Shown piece by piece: positions 1-6,755 of a DNA stretch of 10,180 nucleotides. Every line of letters starts with the position of its first letter. Within the stretch, counting starts at the first letter, position 1. The DNA comes from Actinomycetota bacterium (GTDB lineage Bacteria; Actinomycetota; Nitriliruptoria; Nitriliruptorales; JAHWKO01). The notes beneath the pieces are model-generated. The model worked only from the letters and a program-made list of their open reading frames with translations, was not told the DNA's origin and made no database searches. The stretch is from NCBI GenBank assembly GCA_019347855.1, contig JAHWKO010000081.1:1-10180 (forward strand), read 5' to 3'. The translations under genes were made by a program, and so were the position numbers.

Positions 1-213
1 GAGGAGCAAGCAGAACTCGAGCGACGCATCCAGCGTTACCGCGGCGGCCGGGCGCCGTCGGACGTGGCCGGCAAGTCGGCTGTCGTCGTCGATGACGGGC
101 TTGCCACAGGAGTCACCGCGCGTGCGGCCGTGCAATCCGTGCGGGTCCGCGACCCCGCACGTGTGGTCCTCGCCGTCCCGACGGGCGCACCGGCGACGGC
201 GACGGCTTTCGAA
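1..213 (+). CDS. Phosphoribosyltransferase, C-terminal fragment (broken at both ends)
   Basis: The plus-strand frame open from base 1 translates to a recognisable piece of a type I phosphoribosyltransferase. Fragment residues 11-20 (RYRGGRAPS region) precede the PRPP-binding loop VVVDDGLATGVTA at about residues 28-40, where the paired acidic residues and the following small residues bind PRPP. Residues 54-67 (RVVLAVPTGAPATA) fit the next beta strand and loop. The N-terminal part lies outside the window. After about residue 70 the family pattern (usually a VDEVV strand, then a roughly 30-residue tail) disappears, although the frame stays open to a stop at 517-519 inside antisense secG. Codon use is also less GC-biased than the neighbours: 17 of 71 codons end in A or T, against 10 of 82 in the facing lipoprotein fragment. 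The family assignment is fairly sure; the exact substrate is unknown. It is probably non-functional as it stands, or an assembly artefact. Confidence 0.7.
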
Positions 214-216
214 GAC
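205..216. other. Tail-to-tail junction of two unrelated gene fragments at TTCGAA
   Basis: Plus-strand phosphoribosyltransferase similarity runs up to about base 213 and stops. Minus-strand binding-lipoprotein similarity runs from 450 down to about base 205 and stops. The two regions meet at the 6-base palindrome TTCGAA (208-213). Neither gene reaches a stop codon at a sensible length. This pattern is seen at rearrangement breakpoints and at chimeric contig joins; the sequence alone cannot separate the two. Confidence 0.6.
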
Positions 217-450
217 CTGGTCGACGACGGTGAGCTCCTCGGGATCGATGGCCCGGCCGGGGTCGATCGACCCCGGTTGACGCAGGTAGGCCTGGAAGAG
301 TCCGCCCGCGGTCCCGGTGAGGCTCGGTGCTGCAGCGGGGGACGTGGTCGACGTCGGGTCGGGCGCGGTCGCGCCCGGCTCGGTCGAGCAGGCGGCGAGC
401 ACCAAGAACAACGCGGTCACCAGCGGGAGGGTGGGCCACGTTCGAGCCAT
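205..450 (-). CDS. Peptide ABC transporter substrate-binding lipoprotein (SBP_bac_5), N-terminal fragment
   Basis: The gene starts at ATG 450-448, 37 bases after the secG stop, with GAGG seven bases upstream. Residues 1-20 are a signal peptide (basic start, hydrophobic core) ending in the lipobox LAAC with Cys21 as the lipidated residue. A Thr/Ser/Pro/Ala-rich linker (22-46) follows. Residues 51-82 (GLFQAYLRQPGSIDPGRAID, then EELTVVDQVF) match the opening strand and helix of family 5 solute-binding proteins, which usually read 'xPxSLDPaxAxDxxexxvxxxlfexL'. Family members are 500-600 residues long; only about 82 recognisable residues remain here. The frame then stays open to base 1, but antisense to the phosphoribosyltransferase fragment and with no family similarity. 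The intact protein would capture peptides outside the membrane. It lies downstream of secG on the same strand and is probably cotranscribed with it. Confidence 0.66.
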
Positions 451-487
451 GCGGGGACCTCGGGTGGACGCCGGTCGGGACCTGCCG

Positions 488-715
488 CTAGAGGCGGAAG
501 CCGAGCACGACCGTCGTGAGGGTGAAGCCCAGCGCGGCGAACACCGTCAGACGATCGAGGTTCTTCTCGACGATCGCCGAGCCCTGCAGACCGCCGGTCG
601 CGCCGCCACCGAACATGTCGGAGAGACCGCCGCCGGTCCCCCGGTGCAGGAGGATGAAGAGCACGAGCACGAGCGAGAACAGCACGTGGAGCACGATCGT
701 GACGGTGGTCAGCAC
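488..715 (-). CDS. secG: Preprotein translocase subunit SecG
   Basis: This encodes a 75-residue SecG, the small two-helix subunit of the SecYEG membrane channel that supports SecA-driven protein export. TM1 is at about residues 4-23 and TM2 at about residues 55-73. They are joined by the hallmark glycine-rich cytoplasmic loop GTGGGLSDMFGGG (residues 26-38), followed by the conserved AIVEKNLDRLT (47-57). The start is GTG at 715-713, preceded by AGGAGG with an 8-base gap. A longer upstream extension is open in frame but has no SecG similarity, and the ribosome binding site rules it out. Length fits the family (about 75-85 residues in actinobacteria). SecG often follows gap-pgk-tpiA in actinobacteria; here a BlaI/M56 pair separates it from tpiA. 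A 71-base gap lies upstream, with only a weak -10-like TACCCT in it. Confidence 0.95.
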   Translation of the reverse strand: MLTTVTIVLHVLFSLVLVLFILLHRGTGGGLSDMFGGGATGGLQGSAIVEKNLDRLTVFAALGFTLTTVVLGFRL

Positions 716-786
716 GGGAGAGGCCTCCTGGGAGGGCGCGAGGTGCGACGCGGTCCAGAGGGTACCAGCCGCGCCGGTCCTGGCGG

Positions 787-2136
787 TCAGCGGGCCCCGT
801 CGAGCTCGAGCCGGTGGAGCAGGAACACGGCCAGGCCGGTCTCGGCCTCGACGAAGGGCGTGGCGCTCCAACGCTCCACCAGTTCGGGGGCGACCTGTGT
901 ACGCACCCGGTTCGTCGACGGGGCCGCGGGGGGGATCGTGTTGCGGACGATCGACCGGTCGCCGCTCAGGTACGAGGGGTGGAACTCCTGCCCGGGATCG
1001 TGGTCGGAGCCATCGCCGCTGGATGCCAGCGGTTCCGTGGTCTCACCGGAGACGAAGACCTCGAAGGCCACGGCGTCCGCGGTCTGTGCATCGACCTCGG
1101 CGACGGTCGGGATGAACGCCACGGCCAGGCCCTCGTACGCGTGGCCCGCCGCGTTGGTCTGCTGGGCGAGCGCACCGGGCAGGTACGTGGCAGCCGCAAC
1201 AGCCACCGTGAGCGCGCCCGCCACCGCGGCAGACTCACACACGCCCCGCCACGGTTGGGGCGTCGCCGGGTTCTCGATCAGCCGTTCGACCCTGGACACG
1301 ACCGCGGCAGGAGCGGCGAAGGCCGCACATGCCGCCCGGGGGCGTTGACGGTCCAGCACCTTCAGCAGTCCGCTGGCCAGAGCCCCCGGACGTCCCGTTG
1401 CCCGCGACGCCGCCTGGTCCGCCGCCAGCTCACGCTCGGAGCACAGCCGGCGGGCGACCCAACGGCCGCCCGGGACGAAGAAGCACACGTCGCGTATGAG
1501 TCCCACCACGAGCGCGACGAGGTTGTCCCGACGTCGGATGTGCGCGACCTCGTGGGCGAGCATGCCCTCGAGCTCCTCCATGTCGAGCGTCGCCAGCAGG
1601 TCCGCGTCCACGACGATGCTGGGATCGCGGACCCCGACGACGATCGCCCCTCCCGGGCATCCGTCGACGACCAGCACCCGAGGGGCGTCGACCCGCAGCT
1701 CCCGCGCTACAGACCGCACGATCGGGGCGACACGCAGGTCGCGGGGGGTTGCGGCGGCCGAGGCCACGAGGCTCATGCGTCGCAGCATGCCCACCCGCCG
1801 GCCGACCCGGAGCGCCGCCACGGCGACCCATGCGGCCAGCAGGACCCATCCGAGCGGACGGAAGTCGAGGAACGATCCGCTGTGGAAGATCTTCAGGACG
1901 TTGTCCGCCTCCGACGGCACCGAGATCCAGGGCAGGAGGGGGTCGTCCAGCGACGCCAGCGCGGCGCCGACGAGCGCGAGGATCGGGACCAGCGCCGCGA
2001 AGAAGCGGACCCGGGGCGCACGCAGGCTCCTGCGGAGGAGGAAGGCGACGAGCGCGAGACCCACCACGGAGCCGACGGCGGCACGTATGGCCACGGATTC
2101 CGTAGGCAGGCTGAGTACGACCGCGAAGTCCGGCAC
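787..2136 (-). CDS. BlaR1-like M56 family membrane metalloprotease
   Basis: This is a 449-residue integral membrane zinc protease. Hydrophobic segments lie near residues 12-35, 45-63 and 95-112, then a cytoplasmic protease domain of about 130-295 carries the HEXXH zinc site (HEVAH, 195-199) and a downstream glutamate in SERELAAD (233-240) as likely third ligand. A further membrane segment follows near 303-324. In BlaR1/MecR1 the sensor after the last helix is a penicillin-binding domain; here residues 325-449 are only about 125 long and I see no penicillin-binding motifs (no SxxK/SxN/KTG set). The gene follows the BlaI-type repressor by 9 bases, so the two are very likely cotranscribed, and the protease probably leads to repressor inactivation in response to an unknown envelope signal. 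The start is taken as GTG 2136; its ribosome binding site is weak, so translational coupling to the repressor gene is likely. Confidence 0.87.
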   Translation of the reverse strand: MPDFAVVLSLPTESVAIRAAVGSVVGLALVAFLLRRSLRAPRVRFFAALVPILALVGAALASLDDPLLPWISVPSEADNVLKIFHSGSFLDFRPLGWVLLAAWVAVAALRVGRRVGMLRRMSLVASAAATPRDLRVAPIVRSVARELRVDAPRVLVVDGCPGGAIVVGVRDPSIVVDADLLATLDMEELEGMLAHEVAHIRRRDNLVALVVGLIRDVCFFVPGGRWVARRLCSERELAADQAASRATGRPGALASGLLKVLDRQRPRAACAAFAAPAAVVSRVERLIENPATPQPWRGVCESAAVAGALTVAVAAATYLPGALAQQTNAAGHAYEGLAVAFIPTVAEVDAQTADAVAFEVFVSGETTEPLASSGDGSDHDPGQEFHPSYLSGDRSIVRNTIPPAAPSTNRVRTQVAPELVERWSATPFVEAETGLAVFLLHRLELDGAR

Positions 2137-2145
2137 GATACGGCT

Positions 2146-2547
2146 CTAGTCCTCGCTCCGGCGACGTTGCTCCACGGCACTGCGCAGACGGCCGAGCGTG
2201 CCGTCGTCGAGGTCACCCACGACCTCGGACAGGTAGGCGGCGGACGGTTCCGGGTACCGGTCGACCAGCCACGACAGGACGTTGGCGACGGTGCTCCGAC
2301 CGTACGCATCCCGGCTGACGGCCGGGTGGTAGCGGTGGGCCAGACCCTCGGTGTCACGTGAGAGCATGCCCTTCGAGGCGAGTCGCGACATGGTCGTCAT
2401 GACCGTCGTGTAGGCGATCGACCGCCGCTCGGCCAGGACGTCGTGCACGTCGCGCACGGTCGCCTCGCCGAGATCCCAGATCACCTCCATGACGTCCTGC
2501 TCCAGGGGGCCCAGCAGGTTCTCGAGTGGGTCGCTGCGTCTGCTCAT
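2146..2547 (-). CDS. BlaI/MecI/CopY family transcriptional repressor
   Basis: This is a 133-residue winged-helix repressor. Residues 13-78 form the DNA-binding domain: LGPLEQDVMEVIW (12-24) is the typical first helix of the Penicillinase_R family, IAYTTVMTTMSRLASKGM (44-61) is the recognition helix region and the HRYHP stretch (71-75) lies in the wing. Residues 80-130 form the helical dimerisation tail. The family binds DNA as a dimer and is switched off when cleaved following BlaR1-type sensing. The partner protease is encoded directly downstream. The ATG at 2547 has only a weak upstream GGGAC element. The gene has its own small upstream region after tpiA with a candidate -10 and a 9-base tandem repeat, so autoregulation is likely but not shown. 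The regulated target beyond this pair is unknown; secG just downstream is one possibility. Confidence 0.9.
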   Translation of the reverse strand: MSRRSDPLENLLGPLEQDVMEVIWDLGEATVRDVHDVLAERRSIAYTTVMTTMSRLASKGMLSRDTEGLAHRYHPAVSRDAYGRSTVANVLSWLVDRYPEPSAAYLSEVVGDLDDGTLGRLRSAVEQRRRSED

Positions 2548-2574
2548 CGTCGTCCCGTCCGCGTGTCCGGTCCG

Positions 2575-2598
2575 AGTCTAACGCCCCGGACGCCCCGA
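2575..2598 (-). promoter_or_regulatory. Candidate blaI promoter element with 9-base tandem repeat
   Basis: On the minus strand a -10-like TAGACT (bases 2580-2575) lies 27 bases before the repressor ATG. Directly upstream of it the plus-strand unit ACGCCCCG occurs twice with a 9-base period (2581-2588 and 2590-2597). No good -35 is found at 16-18 bases. The repeat lies where a repressor or activator could bind. This is a weak call based on pattern only. Confidence 0.35.
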
Positions 2599-2610
2599 CG
2601 GGCTGAACCC

Positions 2611-2630
2611 CCGGTCGCGGTCACGACCGG
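2611..2630 (-). terminator. Hairpin just after tpiA stop
   Basis: A perfect 7-base inverted repeat, CCGGTCG and CGACCGG with a 6-base loop, begins 4 bases after the tpiA stop codon. It has no U-tract after it, so it is either a GC-only terminator or an mRNA 3'-end stabiliser. Confidence 0.5.
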
Positions 2631-2634
2631 CGTG

Positions 2635-3408
2635 TCAGCGGCGGTGGCTGACGATCAGGGCGAAGTCGTCCGCCGTGAGGCTCGCGCCCCCGACGAGCGC
2701 CCCGTCCAGGTCCGACTCCGACATCAGTTGGCGTACGTTGCCCGGTTTGACGCTCCCCCCGTACTGGATCCTGGTCGCCTCGGCGAGGTCCCGGTCGTAG
2801 ATGTCAGCGAGGGTCTCACGCACCGCGGCACACATCTCCTGGGCGTCGTCCGGTGTCGCGGTCCGTCCCGTCCCGATCGCCCAGACCGGCTCGTAGGCGA
2901 CGACCAGTCCCTCGGCGGCTTCGGCGCTGATCCCCTCGAGGCCCCCGTGCAGCTGTGACAGGACGACGTCCCGGACCTCGCCCGCGTCGCGCTGGTCCTC
3001 CTTCTCCCCCACGCACAGGATCGGCAGCATGCCGTGCGCGATCACCGCCCGGACCTTGCGGTTGACCTCCTCGTCCGACTCGCCGAAGACGTGCCGACGT
3101 TCCGAGTGCCCGCAGATCACGTAGCGCACGTCCAGACGCGCCAGCATCGGCGGGGAGACCTCGCCCGTGAACGCCCCCTCGTCCTCCCAGTGGCAGTTCT
3201 GCGCTCCGAGCTCGATCGGCAGGTGCTCGGAGTCGATGAGCGTCTGGATCGAACGCAGAGCGGTGAACGGTGGGCAGACCACCACGTCCTGGCCCTCGTA
3301 GTCCCGCTCGTCGAGGTGGTACGCGAGCTTCTGGACCAGCTGGATCGCCTCGAGGTGGTCCTTGTGCATCTTCCAGTTGCCCGCCATGATCGGCCGCCGT
3401 TGCGTCAC
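2635..3408 (-). CDS. tpiA: Triosephosphate isomerase
   Basis: This cytosolic TIM-barrel enzyme interconverts dihydroxyacetone phosphate and glyceraldehyde 3-phosphate in glycolysis. All catalytic residues are present (numbered from the GTG start): Asn11 and Lys13 in AGNWKM, the electrophilic histidine His101 in CGHSERR, the catalytic base Glu173 in AYEPVWAIGTG, which leads into the mobile loop 6, and the phosphate-binding YGGSV (216-220) and GALVGGASL (236-244) segments. Length (257 residues) is normal. Start choice: AGGAGG directly abuts an in-frame ATG at 3414, which is too close, but is 6 bases from the GTG at 3408, so GTG is preferred; the ATG would add only two residues. In many actinobacteria tpiA directly follows pgk; here the importer operon lies between them. 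Confidence 0.96.
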   Translation of the reverse strand: MTQRRPIMAGNWKMHKDHLEAIQLVQKLAYHLDERDYEGQDVVVCPPFTALRSIQTLIDSEHLPIELGAQNCHWEDEGAFTGEVSPPMLARLDVRYVICGHSERRHVFGESDEEVNRKVRAVIAHGMLPILCVGEKEDQRDAGEVRDVVLSQLHGGLEGISAEAAEGLVVAYEPVWAIGTGRTATPDDAQEMCAAVRETLADIYDRDLAEATRIQYGGSVKPGNVRQLMSESDLDGALVGGASLTADDFALIVSHRR

Positions 3409-3449
3409 GGTCATCCTCCTGGGGATCGTCGTGCGGAGCTCGTGACCAC

Positions 3450-3479
3450 GACCCTAGTGAGCGCAGCCCGGCCAGGGTC
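3450..3479 (-). promoter_or_regulatory. Inverted repeat with embedded -10-like site between oppF and tpiA
   Basis: GACCCT (plus 3450-3455) and AGGGTC (3474-3479) form a 6-base inverted repeat around an 18-base centre. On the minus strand TAGGGT (3456-3451) overlaps the proximal arm and could act as a -10 for tpiA, about 40 bases before its start; no clear -35 is seen. The 10-base palindrome CCGCCGGCGG (3479-3488) lies immediately after the oppF stop. Together these could end the importer message and restart transcription at tpiA. Low confidence. Confidence 0.3.
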
Positions 3480-3488
3480 CGCCGGCGG

Positions 3489-4526
3489 CTAGCTGGAGAC
3501 GACGTCGCGGACCTCGGCGAAGTGGCAGCGCGACGGGTGCCCGTGCCCGAACCGGTCGATGAGTTCCGGGTCCTCCTCGGCGCAGATCTCCTCGGCCTTC
3601 CAGCAGCGGGTGCGGAAGCTGCAACCGGACGGGAGGTCCGACGGGCTGGGGAGGTCGCCCTCGAGGATGATGCGCTCCCCCCGGTCCCGCCTGGCGGGAT
3701 CGGGGATCGGGACGGCCGACAGGAGCGCCTGGGTGTAGGGGTGCGCGGGGCGCTCGTAGATGTCCCGCTCGTCTCCGAACTCGACGATCTTCCCGAGGTA
3801 CATGACGGCCACCCGGTCGGAGATGTGGCGGACGACCGACAGGTCGTGGGCGATGAAGAGGTACGCCAGACCGAACTCGTCCTGGATGTCCTCCAACAGG
3901 TTCACCACCTGCGCCTGGACCGACACGTCGAGGGCCGAGACCGGTTCGTCGCAGATGATGACGTCGGGGTTGAGGGCCAACGCACGGGCGACGCCGATCC
4001 GCTGACGCTGCCCTCCGGAGAACTGGTGCGGGTACCGGTTGAGGTAGTCGGGGTTGAGGCCCACCCGCTCGAGCAGCTCCTGCGCGCGTTCCCGTCGCTG
4101 GCCGCGTGGGACGACGCCGGAGTGGATGTCCCACGGTTCGGTCACGATGTCACCGACGGTCATGCGTGGGTTCAGGGACGCATAGGGGTCCTGGAAGATG
4201 ATCTGGATGTCACGGCGCAGTGCCCGCAGCCGCTTCTTGCTCATCTCGAAGATCTCTTCACCCTTGTAGTAGGCGTGGCCGTCGGTCCTGTCCTCGAGAC
4301 GGAGCAACGTCCGGGCCACGGTGGACTTGCCGCAACCGGACTCCCCGACCAGCCCGACGGTCTCGCCACGGTGCAGGTCGAAGGAGACGCCGTTCACCGC
4401 CTTGACGTCGCCGATGTGGCGTTGGAACACGATCCCGCGTTCGATCGGGAACCACTTGACGAGGTTCTCGACCCGTAGCAGCGGTTCCCCGTCGCGTCGG
4501 GGCTCGCCGTAGATGTCGCTAGCCAA
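3489..4526 (-). CDS. Peptide ABC transporter ATP-binding protein (OppF/DppF type)
   Basis: This is a 345-residue nucleotide-binding subunit of a peptide importer on the cytoplasmic face of the membrane. Motifs in order: Walker [10 protein letters not shown] (61-69), Q-loop Gln112 in [12 protein letters not shown], signature [10 protein letters not shown] (169-178), Walker B VIICDEP (189-195), D-loop SALD, and switch histidine His227. The C-terminal oligopeptide/dipeptide transporter tail (about 262-340) has four cysteines, C302, C308, C315 and C334 (CX5CX6CX18C). The start is TTG at 4526, supported by GGGAG 8 bases upstream and by similarity beginning soon after ([11 protein letters not shown], 16-26). 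The [16 protein letters not shown] segment (34-49) is typical of the F rather than the D subunit. It lies 39 bases after the D gene and is last in the importer operon, 74 bases before tpiA. The substrate is most likely oligo- or dipeptides, but nickel or sugar ligands occur in the family. Confidence 0.93.
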   Translation of the reverse strand: MASDIYGEPRRDGEPLLRVENLVKWFPIERGIVFQRHIGDVKAVNGVSFDLHRGETVGLVGESGCGKSTVARTLLRLEDRTDGHAYYKGEEIFEMSKKRLRALRRDIQIIFQDPYASLNPRMTVGDIVTEPWDIHSGVVPRGQRRERAQELLERVGLNPDYLNRYPHQFSGGQRQRIGVARALALNPDVIICDEPVSALDVSVQAQVVNLLEDIQDEFGLAYLFIAHDLSVVRHISDRVAVMYLGKIVEFGDERDIYERPAHPYTQALLSAVPIPDPARRDRGERIILEGDLPSPSDLPSGCSFRTRCWKAEEICAEEDPELIDRFGHGHPSRCHFAEVRDVVSS

Positions 4527-4565
4527 GTGTCGGTCTCCCGTTCCGGGGACGGTCGTCGGAGGCGA

Positions 4566-5621
4566 TCACTCCCGTGCCTCGCGCCAGTGGTCGACCTCGA
4601 GGACCTCGTCGATGAAGTGGCAGGCGCTGAGGCGGTCCGCGTCGACCTCCATGAGCGGCGGGGTCTTCTCCTTGCAGACCGGCCGCATGAACGGGCAACG
4701 GGGATGGAACTCGCAGCCGGCCGGGATGTCGGCCAGGTTCGGGGGTTGACCCCTGATCGGGTCGAGCCGCTGGCCCTTCTGGTCGGCGCGCGGGATCGAG
4801 TTCATCAGGCCCAGCGTGTACGGGTGGGCCGGCTCGTGGTAGACGTCGTGGATCGGGCCCTTCTCCATCGCCCGTCCCGCGTACATCACGACGACCTGCT
4901 CGGCGACCTCCGCGACGACCCCGAGGTCGTGGGTGATGAGGACCAGGCCCATGCCGGTCTCGTCCTGCAGGTCCGCGAGCAACTGCATGATCTGGGCCTG
5001 GACGGTCACGTCCAGCGCGGTCGTCGGTTCGTCGGCGATCAGGACGTCGGGATCGAGCGCGAGCGCCATCGCGATCATGACCCGCTGGCGCATGCCGCCG
5101 GAGAACTGGTGCGGGAAGTCGGCCAGCCGTTGCTCCGCGTTCGGGATCCGGACCCGGTCCATCAGCACGGCGGCCTCCTTGCGGGCCTCCGACCGGGACA
5201 TGCCGCGGTGGATGCGGAACATCTCGGCGATCTGGAACCCGACGGTGAACACCGGGTTCAGCGCGGTGAGCGCGTCCTGGAAGATCATCGCGATGCGCTC
5301 ACCCCGGACCTTCCGCATCTGCCGCTCGGGGACCTGCAGCAGGTCGACGCCGCGCAGCTTGACCTCGCCCTGGGTCACGTACCCCGGCGGTGTGTCGATG
5401 ATCCCCATGACGGCCTGGGCGGACACGCTCTTGCCGGAGCCGGACTCGCCCAGGATCGCGATCGACTCGCCCTCGTCGAGCGTGTAGGACAGCCCGTTCA
5501 CGGCGTTGACGATGCCGTCCCGCGTCCGGAACTCGACGTGGATGTCGTTGACCTCGAGCAGGTGCTGCCCGCCGTGGTCGAGCATGCGCTCGAGCTCGAG
5601 CTCGTCGGTCCTGGTCGCCAT
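4566..5621 (-). CDS. Peptide ABC transporter ATP-binding protein (OppD/DppD type)
   Basis: This is a 351-residue ATPase that pairs with the OppF-type subunit to power peptide uptake. Walker A is GESGSGKS (58-65), the Q-loop glutamine is Gln115 in MIFQDALTALNP, the signature is FSGGMRQR (173-180), Walker B is VLIADEP (193-199), and the switch histidine is His231 in ITHDLGVV. The signature variant FSGGMRQRVMIA and the TTALDVTVQAQ segment are typical of D subunits. The C-terminal tail again holds four cysteines, C303, C309, C316 and C334 (CX5CX6CX17C). The start ATG 5621 has GAGGA five bases upstream and lies 12 bases after the permease C stop, so it is tightly coupled. A short charged N-terminus (1-20) precedes the domain. 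All catalytic motifs are intact. Confidence 0.94.
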   Translation of the reverse strand: MATRTDELELERMLDHGGQHLLEVNDIHVEFRTRDGIVNAVNGLSYTLDEGESIAILGESGSGKSVSAQAVMGIIDTPPGYVTQGEVKLRGVDLLQVPERQMRKVRGERIAMIFQDALTALNPVFTVGFQIAEMFRIHRGMSRSEARKEAAVLMDRVRIPNAEQRLADFPHQFSGGMRQRVMIAMALALDPDVLIADEPTTALDVTVQAQIMQLLADLQDETGMGLVLITHDLGVVAEVAEQVVVMYAGRAMEKGPIHDVYHEPAHPYTLGLMNSIPRADQKGQRLDPIRGQPPNLADIPAGCEFHPRCPFMRPVCKEKTPPLMEVDADRLSACHFIDEVLEVDHWREARE

Positions 5622-5633
5622 GGTCGTCCTCGG

Positions 5634-6710
5634 TCAGCGGAGCTTGGGATCCAGGGCGTCGCGGAGCGCGTCGCCCATCAGGATGAAGCTGAACACGGCC
5701 ACGGACAGGAAGATGCCCGGGAAGAGCAGCAGGTGTGGCGCCAGGAGGATGCGCGTCTGGGCACGCGAGATCATCAGACCCCACGAGATGGCCGGTAGCT
5801 GGAGTCCGATCCCGAGGAAGGACAGCGCCGCCTCCGCGGAGATGATGATCCCCACGAGGATCGTGCCGTACACGATCACCGGCTGGATCGCGTTCGGGAG
5901 GATGTGGCGGATCATGATGCGGATGTCCCCGGCGCCCATCGCACGGGCCGCCGAGACGTAGTCCTCCTCCTTCGTCTCGAGGACGGAGGAGCGCATGAGC
6001 CGGAGCATCGTCGGCCACCCGAGGATGATCAGGACGAACATGACCACCCCGAGACGCCTGATGTTGGTGAAGTCGTCCACGACGCTGAAGGCCGTCGCGA
6101 GGAAGTTCGCCACCCCCGTCCCCTCGGGGTTGCGCAGGGCGCTGATGATGACGATGCCCCCCAGGATCGTGGGGATCGCGAACCACATGTCGGTGACCCG
6201 GGCCACGACGGTGTCCGTCTTCCCCCCGTAGAAACCGGCCACCGTTCCGCCGATGATCGCGATGACCGCCGCGAAGAACACGACGGTCACCCCGATGATC
6301 ATCGAGACCCGGGCCCCGTAGACCGTCCGGGCGTAGTAGTCGCAGCCCTGGAGGTCGAAGCCGAACCAGTGGGTGCCGCTCGGGCGCTCCAGCGACCGGC
6401 CGAGCAGGCACAGCTCCGGGTCGTCGATGCCGGGGTAGAACGTCGTGAACAGCTGTGGCCAGATCGCCATGATCGTGTAGACGACGATGAGGAAGGCGGA
6501 CACCAGGAACAGCGGGCTCGTGCGCAGCTCCCGCCAGGCATCGGCCCAGAGGCTCGCCTCGCGGCCGGACAGCTCCTGTTCCCGGTCGGCGATCGCGGCC
6601 TCGCCACGCTCCTCTCCGCCCTCGAACGCGGGCTGACCTGCAGGCAGGTCCGCGTCCTTGCGGCGCTCCTGCGGGGGTCGCTCCGACCTGGGGCGCTGGT
6701 CGTCAGCCAT
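5634..6710 (-). CDS. Peptide ABC transporter permease (OppC/DppC type)
   Basis: This 358-residue membrane subunit forms the translocation path with the B subunit. Residues 1-60 are an unusually long, hydrophilic, charged cytoplasmic N-terminus (many E, R, P). TM1 is at about 66-85, followed by an extracytoplasmic stretch (86-130) whose HWFGFDLQGCDYYARTVYG segment corresponds to the usual HPFGTDxLGRDxxSRxxYG of OppC_N but with Q-G-C in place of L-G-R. It has two extracytoplasmic cysteines, C101 and C123. TM segments follow near 136-158, 178-192, 219-238, 276-300 and 328-346. The EAA loop that docks on the ATPase is at about 249-279 (EDYVSAARAMGAGD, then IRHILPNAIQPV). The start ATG 6710 has GGAG about 6 bases upstream. 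The gene lies 45 bases after permease B. Confidence 0.93.
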   Translation of the reverse strand: MADDQRPRSERPPQERRKDADLPAGQPAFEGGEERGEAAIADREQELSGREASLWADAWRELRTSPLFLVSAFLIVVYTIMAIWPQLFTTFYPGIDDPELCLLGRSLERPSGTHWFGFDLQGCDYYARTVYGARVSMIIGVTVVFFAAVIAIIGGTVAGFYGGKTDTVVARVTDMWFAIPTILGGIVIISALRNPEGTGVANFLATAFSVVDDFTNIRRLGVVMFVLIILGWPTMLRLMRSSVLETKEEDYVSAARAMGAGDIRIMIRHILPNAIQPVIVYGTILVGIIISAEAALSFLGIGLQLPAISWGLMISRAQTRILLAPHLLLFPGIFLSVAVFSFILMGDALRDALDPKLR

Positions 6711-6755
6711 GCCGCACTCCGGGGTGGTCCGTCGGGCTCGGGATCGGTTGCTCGC

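Noticed and set aside
488..871. A longer N-terminus for SecG (127 residues)
   Set aside because: The extra 52 residues are not SecG-like, overlap the M56 coding end, and a strong AGGAGG sits correctly for the GTG at 715.
317..1348. A plus-strand frame across the secG and M56 region
   Set aside because: It is antisense to secG and the M56 protease; no motif and no family resemblance.
814..2361. A 515-residue open frame on the plus strand opposite the M56 and BlaI genes
   Set aside because: It is antisense to two clearly recognisable genes, its composition is Arg/Gly/Asp/His-rich without domains, and long antisense frames are expected in DNA this GC-rich.
3479..3488. The palindrome CCGCCGGCGG as a recombination or protein-binding site
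   Set aside because: Short GC palindromes are common at this base composition; position right after the oppF stop fits transcript-end structure better, and there is no second copy or flanking repeat.
3454..4134. A 226-residue minus-strand frame overlapping the oppF-type gene
   Set aside because: It is out of frame with an intact ATPase containing all motifs, and its product is Arg/Pro/Gly-rich without any recognisable domain.
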